Assembly (NCBI GenBank): GCA_963978895.1
Contig: OZ022247.1
Coordinates: forward strand, 24,387,731-24,451,730
DNA from: Erpobdella octoculata
Taxonomy: Eukaryota; Annelida; Clitellata; Hirudinida; Erpobdellidae
Direction: 5' to 3'
DNA length: 64,000 nucleotides
Made by a program: the position numbers and the translations under genes. The notes under the pieces are model-generated. The model saw only the letters and a program-made list of their open reading frames with translations, was not told the DNA's origin and ran no database searches. Shown here piece by piece: positions 61,006-64,000 of the stretch; the first letter of the stretch is position 1; the number at the start of each line of letters is the position of its first letter.

Positions 61006-64000
61006 AATAAATAATATTATACAAACAAGAATCCACTACTGTTATATAAAGTTTTAGATATATATATATATATTTCCCTCACCTTTAACCTTGATGGGAA
61101 TGTCAACAGACCCTTTTCCACTATCGTTAGATATCTCCACTTTGTACTTTCCAGTATCTCCTTTGTCAGCATCTGGAATAAAGAAAGAAGAAAAAATTTA
61201 GTCCCAATGTGTATCAATATATCTCTCTAAATATTACAACGTAACTTGTAAATATTTCACCAGAGAATAAATAATAACTGGCATACACTTTCATACACTC
61301 GCATACACTGGCATACACTCGCATACACTTGCATACACTCGCATACACTGGCATACACTTGCATACACTCGGATACACTTGCATACACTCGCATACACTC
61401 GGATACACTTGCATACACTCACATACACTTGCATACACTGGCATACACTTGGATACACTGGCATACACTGGCATACACTTGCATACACTCAACCAACCTT
61501 TAATGAGCAGTACGACATATCCATCGTAAGGGATGAGACGGACCCGATCGTTGTCGTCCGGGATTTCCCTGTTGTCTCTCCTCAGTTTGAAGGAGAAAGG
61601 ACCGGTGCCGTGGAAGGGAATCTTCAGTTTCAGGGTGTCCCCTTTGTCCACGCCTTGTTCTCTGAAGTCCCCGTCGATACGTGGTGGGGCTGTTTGTTTG
61701 TTTGTTTGAATAAAAAAAAAATGTTGAAATCGTAACTTTGTGAAATTGTAATTTTTATCGAGTAGTGTGTACATTATTTTTATTCGAAAGAAAATATTAT
61801 GATTTGTACACAAAAAATTATGACACAGTTTAATTATAAATTAATATCGATAAAAGAATTACTTAATAAATATTCGAATGAATAAAAAAGTAATTATGAA
61901 AAAACAAAACAATTTCTCTTTCTTACTCTGAACGATCAGCTTGGCAGAAGCAGTTTCCTTTCCTTTCGGATTGGAAAGCTCGCAGGTGATCTCTCCGGCA
62001 TCTTCGGGTGAAACGTCCTTGACAATCAATTGCACCTTGCCTCCATCCTCGACGATCCTGTACTTCATGCCGGGTTTTATCTCGAAACCGTCTCTGAACC
62101 TGCATTGACAAATCAATTTTTAATAATAATAATAATAATAACCAGCAATCTACTATTTATTTAACAGTCACCATATAAAGACAAGAGATTTATCATTGCC
62201 TTTTTATGTTAATTTGAAAACGCACAAATGCGGAATAACCCAAAAGACAACAGAAACTGAAACCAGTCTCCGACAACGTCACAAAACTCACCATTTGACA
62301 GTAGGGAAAGGTTCTCCATCGACAACAATTTGGAACTTGGCATCACCCTCGAGTGGAGTTGTCTGGTCTGCTGGTCTTTGCAGGAATTCTGGCAGTCTGG
62401 CAGCTGAAGGACAAAGTGAAAACATTAAAAGAAAATGTATTTTACGTAATATAGAAAAAATATATTAAATAACAATGTGAGCCATTGTATAATAAAACAC
62501 AATCTACAATTTATTTAAATTTAAATATAATTTTATATATTTTTATATTAATAAATAAATAAAAAATAAATCAATTATAAGAACGTCCCAACCAAAAAAC
62601 AGCATCGACCAACCTTTCCTCTCACAGACTTTCACTGGGGCAGTGCCGAGACTGTAGTCCCCGATGCCCACTCCTGTGACGGCTGCGACTCTGAATTCGT
62701 ATTCTTTTCCTTCATCAAGATCAGGGATGTGCAAGTTCTCCCCGTCGACAGGTATGTGATTCACCTGTAAGAATAAATTAAAATATTTGTAACTTAGTGT
62801 CTCTGCTTCTATTCATTACATGTATATTATTGAGAACAAATTTAAAACTAACAATTACTACTAAATATTAACTATAACAATACCTGGCTAAAATAGTTTA
62901 AAAAAATAAACTCACTTTTTCCCAATCTCCACCAGGGGTTCTCTTCTCCACCTGGTACCCCCTGATCGGGCTTCCTCCATCTGAACGTGGTTTCGTCCAG
63001 CTCAAATCGACTGAGTTCTTGGTCACCTTGTCCACGGATGGCAGACCGGGAGGTGAAGATTTTGCTGGAGGTTATAATTATTATTATTATTATTATTGTC
63101 ATTATTATTATTCAAAAAATAATTAATATTTAATTACAAATTTAATTTAAAATACCACAAATTTCAATCTTATCCTCTCCATAATTAAACAAAAGACATA
63201 ATTTATCATTATTATTATTATTATTTAATTAATTGACTATTTATAGCTGTTAATCAAATGTACAACACAACCATTCTGTCCAGTTATGAAAGAAATATAG
63301 AATATTGTATCATTCTGTAGAGTAAGAGTTTTTATATTCAAACAATACCAAGAAGTGAATGCAGAACAGCATTCTAGAAGAAGACCAATAAGACGTTGCA
63401 CGACAAACTACAGCTAATAAATAAAGACATCGTTTACTTACAAGCTTTGGACTTCGGAGAAACGGTTTCAGATGGGGCACTGGGCTCTCCGAGACCTGCC
63501 AAGTTCTTGGCTTTTACTCGGAACTCGTAGTCCTTGCCCTTCTCCAGGTTGTCGGCTGAAATTAAGACATCAAAATTTTCAGAAGATTATTTAACCGAAA
63601 AAAAAAACTAAATGCAACTGACTCTACTTTCGTAAAATACAACAAGCACAACTATAACAATCACCACTACTGCAACAAGCACAACTATAACAACCACCAC
63701 TACTGCAACAAGCACAACTATAACAACCACCACTACTGCAACAAGCACAACTATAACAAGCACTACTACTGCAACAACCACAACTATAACAACTACCAAA
63801 ACTACAACAAACCGGTGAATCTGTTTTCTTTGCATGGATTCTTCTCATTGAGCGGCGTCCATTTGCTTGAACCTTTCTCTCTGACCTCAACCACGTATCC
63901 CGTCACCTTGTTGCCACCGTCGTCCAGCGGCTTCGACCACGAGAGAGTCACCGAATCTTCATCGACGTCTTCCACTTTCGGATTTCCGGTTTTTCCGGGT
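51443..64000 (-). CDS. Twitchin/projectin-like giant kinase, C-terminal part (5' end off the window)
   Basis: 32 exons: 63813-64000 (partial), 63442-63555, 62916-63064, 62614-62764, 62292-62403, 61927-62099, 61498-61686, 61083-61172, 60639-60808, 60336-60465, 60089-60249, 59832-59973, 59527-59638, 59186-59358, 58852-58991, 58415-58562, 57934-58099, 57436-57596, 57157-57213, 56902-56995, 56396-56599, 55675-55813, 55089-55288, 54633-54785, 54315-54438, 54099-54201, 53882-53999, 53414-53586, 53109-53169, 52592-52730, 52159-52339, 51443-51999. All junctions keep phase; 1656 residues are visible. Domain order: Fn3-Fn3-Ig-Ig-Fn3-Fn3-Ig-Ig-Fn3, linker, kinase, regulatory tail, Ig, linker, Ig, Ser/Gly-rich tail. 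This matches the C-terminal end of twitchin (UNC-22, projectin): a sarcomeric A-band protein with an autoinhibited Ser/Thr kinase. Only two Ig domains follow the kinase, fewer than I recall for nematode or fly twitchin. Titin is less likely given this layout. Confidence 0.9.
52059..52129. mobile_element. 71-bp miniature TIR element in a twitchin intron
   Basis: The ends CAGGGGCGCCC and GGACGCCCCTG form inverted repeats (10 of 11 bases). The flanks ATAATAGG (52051-52058) and AAAATAGG (52130-52137) match at 7 of 8 bases, as an 8-bp target duplication would (typical of hAT-type elements). It makes up nearly half of the 159-bp intron, starting 29 bp past the donor. Confidence 0.75.
52747..52880. 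repeat. 30-bp minisatellite in a twitchin intron
   Basis: Units start at 52747, 52777, 52807, 52837 and 52867 with core GGTGATGATAACGATGATGA. The array begins about 16 bp from the acceptor side of exon 52592-52730. Confidence 0.9.
53723..53862. repeat. Direct repeat of about 53 bp
   Basis: 53723-53775 and 53809-53862 are nearly identical (core AATTATATAATCATATTATT), in the intron that splits an Ig domain after the kinase. Confidence 0.85.
54099..56995 (-). other. Twitchin kinase domain and autoinhibitory tail (exons)
   Basis: The Gly-rich loop EEIGSGAFGKVHRAVEK is split between exons 56902-56995 and 56396-56599. The ATP lysine is in SYVVKFV and the helix-C glutamate in KNEINVM. The catalytic loop is IVHLDIK|PENLIF, with HLD instead of HRD as is usual in the titin/twitchin/MLCK group. 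DFG is in LIDFGLA and the activation segment ends ADFASPEV. All catalytic residues are present, so the kinase looks active. The following segment (SRFSKIRQGIKDKY, then PSPAIGRTANYSSLRGQRQR) resembles the twitchin regulatory tail that occupies the active site. Confidence 0.9.
55960..56268. repeat. 11-bp tandem array, about 28 copies
   Basis: Unit ATTATTAATAT, almost perfectly repeated, in an intron inside the kinase coding region. Flanked on both sides by copies of TTTTTTTTACCTAAAATCA. Confidence 0.95.
58100..58330. repeat. Degenerate GATGAT-type tandem repeat
   Basis: GATGATGGAGGTGATGATAA-like units in a twitchin intron, adjacent to the Fn3 exon acceptor. The His-rich and Met-rich frames are artefacts. 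Confidence 0.85.
59070..59165. repeat. (CAT)n microsatellite
   Basis: CATCAT/CACCAT tract in a twitchin intron, ending about 20 bp from the donor of exon 59186-59358. Confidence 0.95.
61281..61490. repeat. 10-bp tandem array next to a splice donor
   Basis: About 21 copies of GCATACACT followed by T, C or G. On the coding strand the array starts a few bases after the donor of the Ig exon 61498-61686. Confidence 0.95.
63640..63810. repeat. 33-bp tandem array
   Basis: About five copies with period 33 (AACAAGC at 63641 and 63674) and core ACAACTATAACAACCACCAC, ending next to the donor of the first Fn3 exon in the window. Confidence 0.9.

Noticed and set aside
61214..61813. 199-codon minus frame continuing past the Ig exon into Cys-Met-Pro-Val-Tyr repeats
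   Set aside because: Only 61498-61686 is exon; the rest is the 10-bp intronic array read through.
63608..63890. Val-rich and Cys-Ser-rich minus frames
   Set aside because: Translation of the 33-bp intronic array beyond the Fn3 exon donor.

Overview
This is eukaryotic, animal genomic DNA. Genes are split into many short exons with clear GT-AG (and some GC-AG) junctions. The background is AT-rich and full of simple-sequence repeats. The gene content (twitchin-type giant muscle kinase, TRIM-NHL-like protein, leucine-rich-repeat/Ig surface protein, arrays of chitin-binding modules) points to a protostome invertebrate. A lophotrochozoan such as an annelid (possibly a leech) is my guess, but nothing here proves the phylum. 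No bacterial, viral or CRISPR features were seen.

Layout, all on the minus strand unless stated. 2777-5248: first two coding exons of an actin-binding (calponin-homology) spectrin-superfamily gene running off the left edge. 7124-9034 and 17277-19148: two paralogous single-exon ZMYM/QRICH1-like genes with twin AT-hooks and a Crypton-derived DUF3504 domain. They flank a complete 8-exon coiled-coil/filamin/NHL gene (10976-15464, 743 aa). 19951-23572 and 28015-32458: two secreted proteins made of 8 and 11 six-cysteine CBM14-like modules. 35363-36054: the C-terminal exons of a RING-finger protein. 42778-44574: a two-exon LRR+Ig surface protein, with decayed paralogue pieces at 45.3-45.9 kb. 47176-49155 (+): a large terminal exon of an unrecognised Ser-rich protein. 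51443-64000: the last 32 coding exons of a twitchin-like kinase, 5' end beyond the right edge.

Exon models were built by hand from splice signals and reading phase. For the NHL gene, both CBM14 genes, the LRR gene and the twitchin gene, every junction keeps phase and the total length closes on a stop codon, which is strong internal support. Intergenic space and introns hold long microsatellites, several minisatellites (units of 10, 11, 22, 28, 30, 33, 36 and 52 bp) and three small terminal-inverted-repeat elements with target-site duplications.

The genes do not form a pathway. The clearest relationships are local duplications: the ZMYM-like pair, the CBM14 pair and its internal modules, the LRR gene and its relics, and the repeated Ig/Fn3 modules of twitchin. 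I found no clearly novel multi-gene system. The most unusual signals are a minisatellite that multiplies a 5' splice site, a cluster of GC-AG introns, and a five-module intronless exon in the second CBM14 gene.
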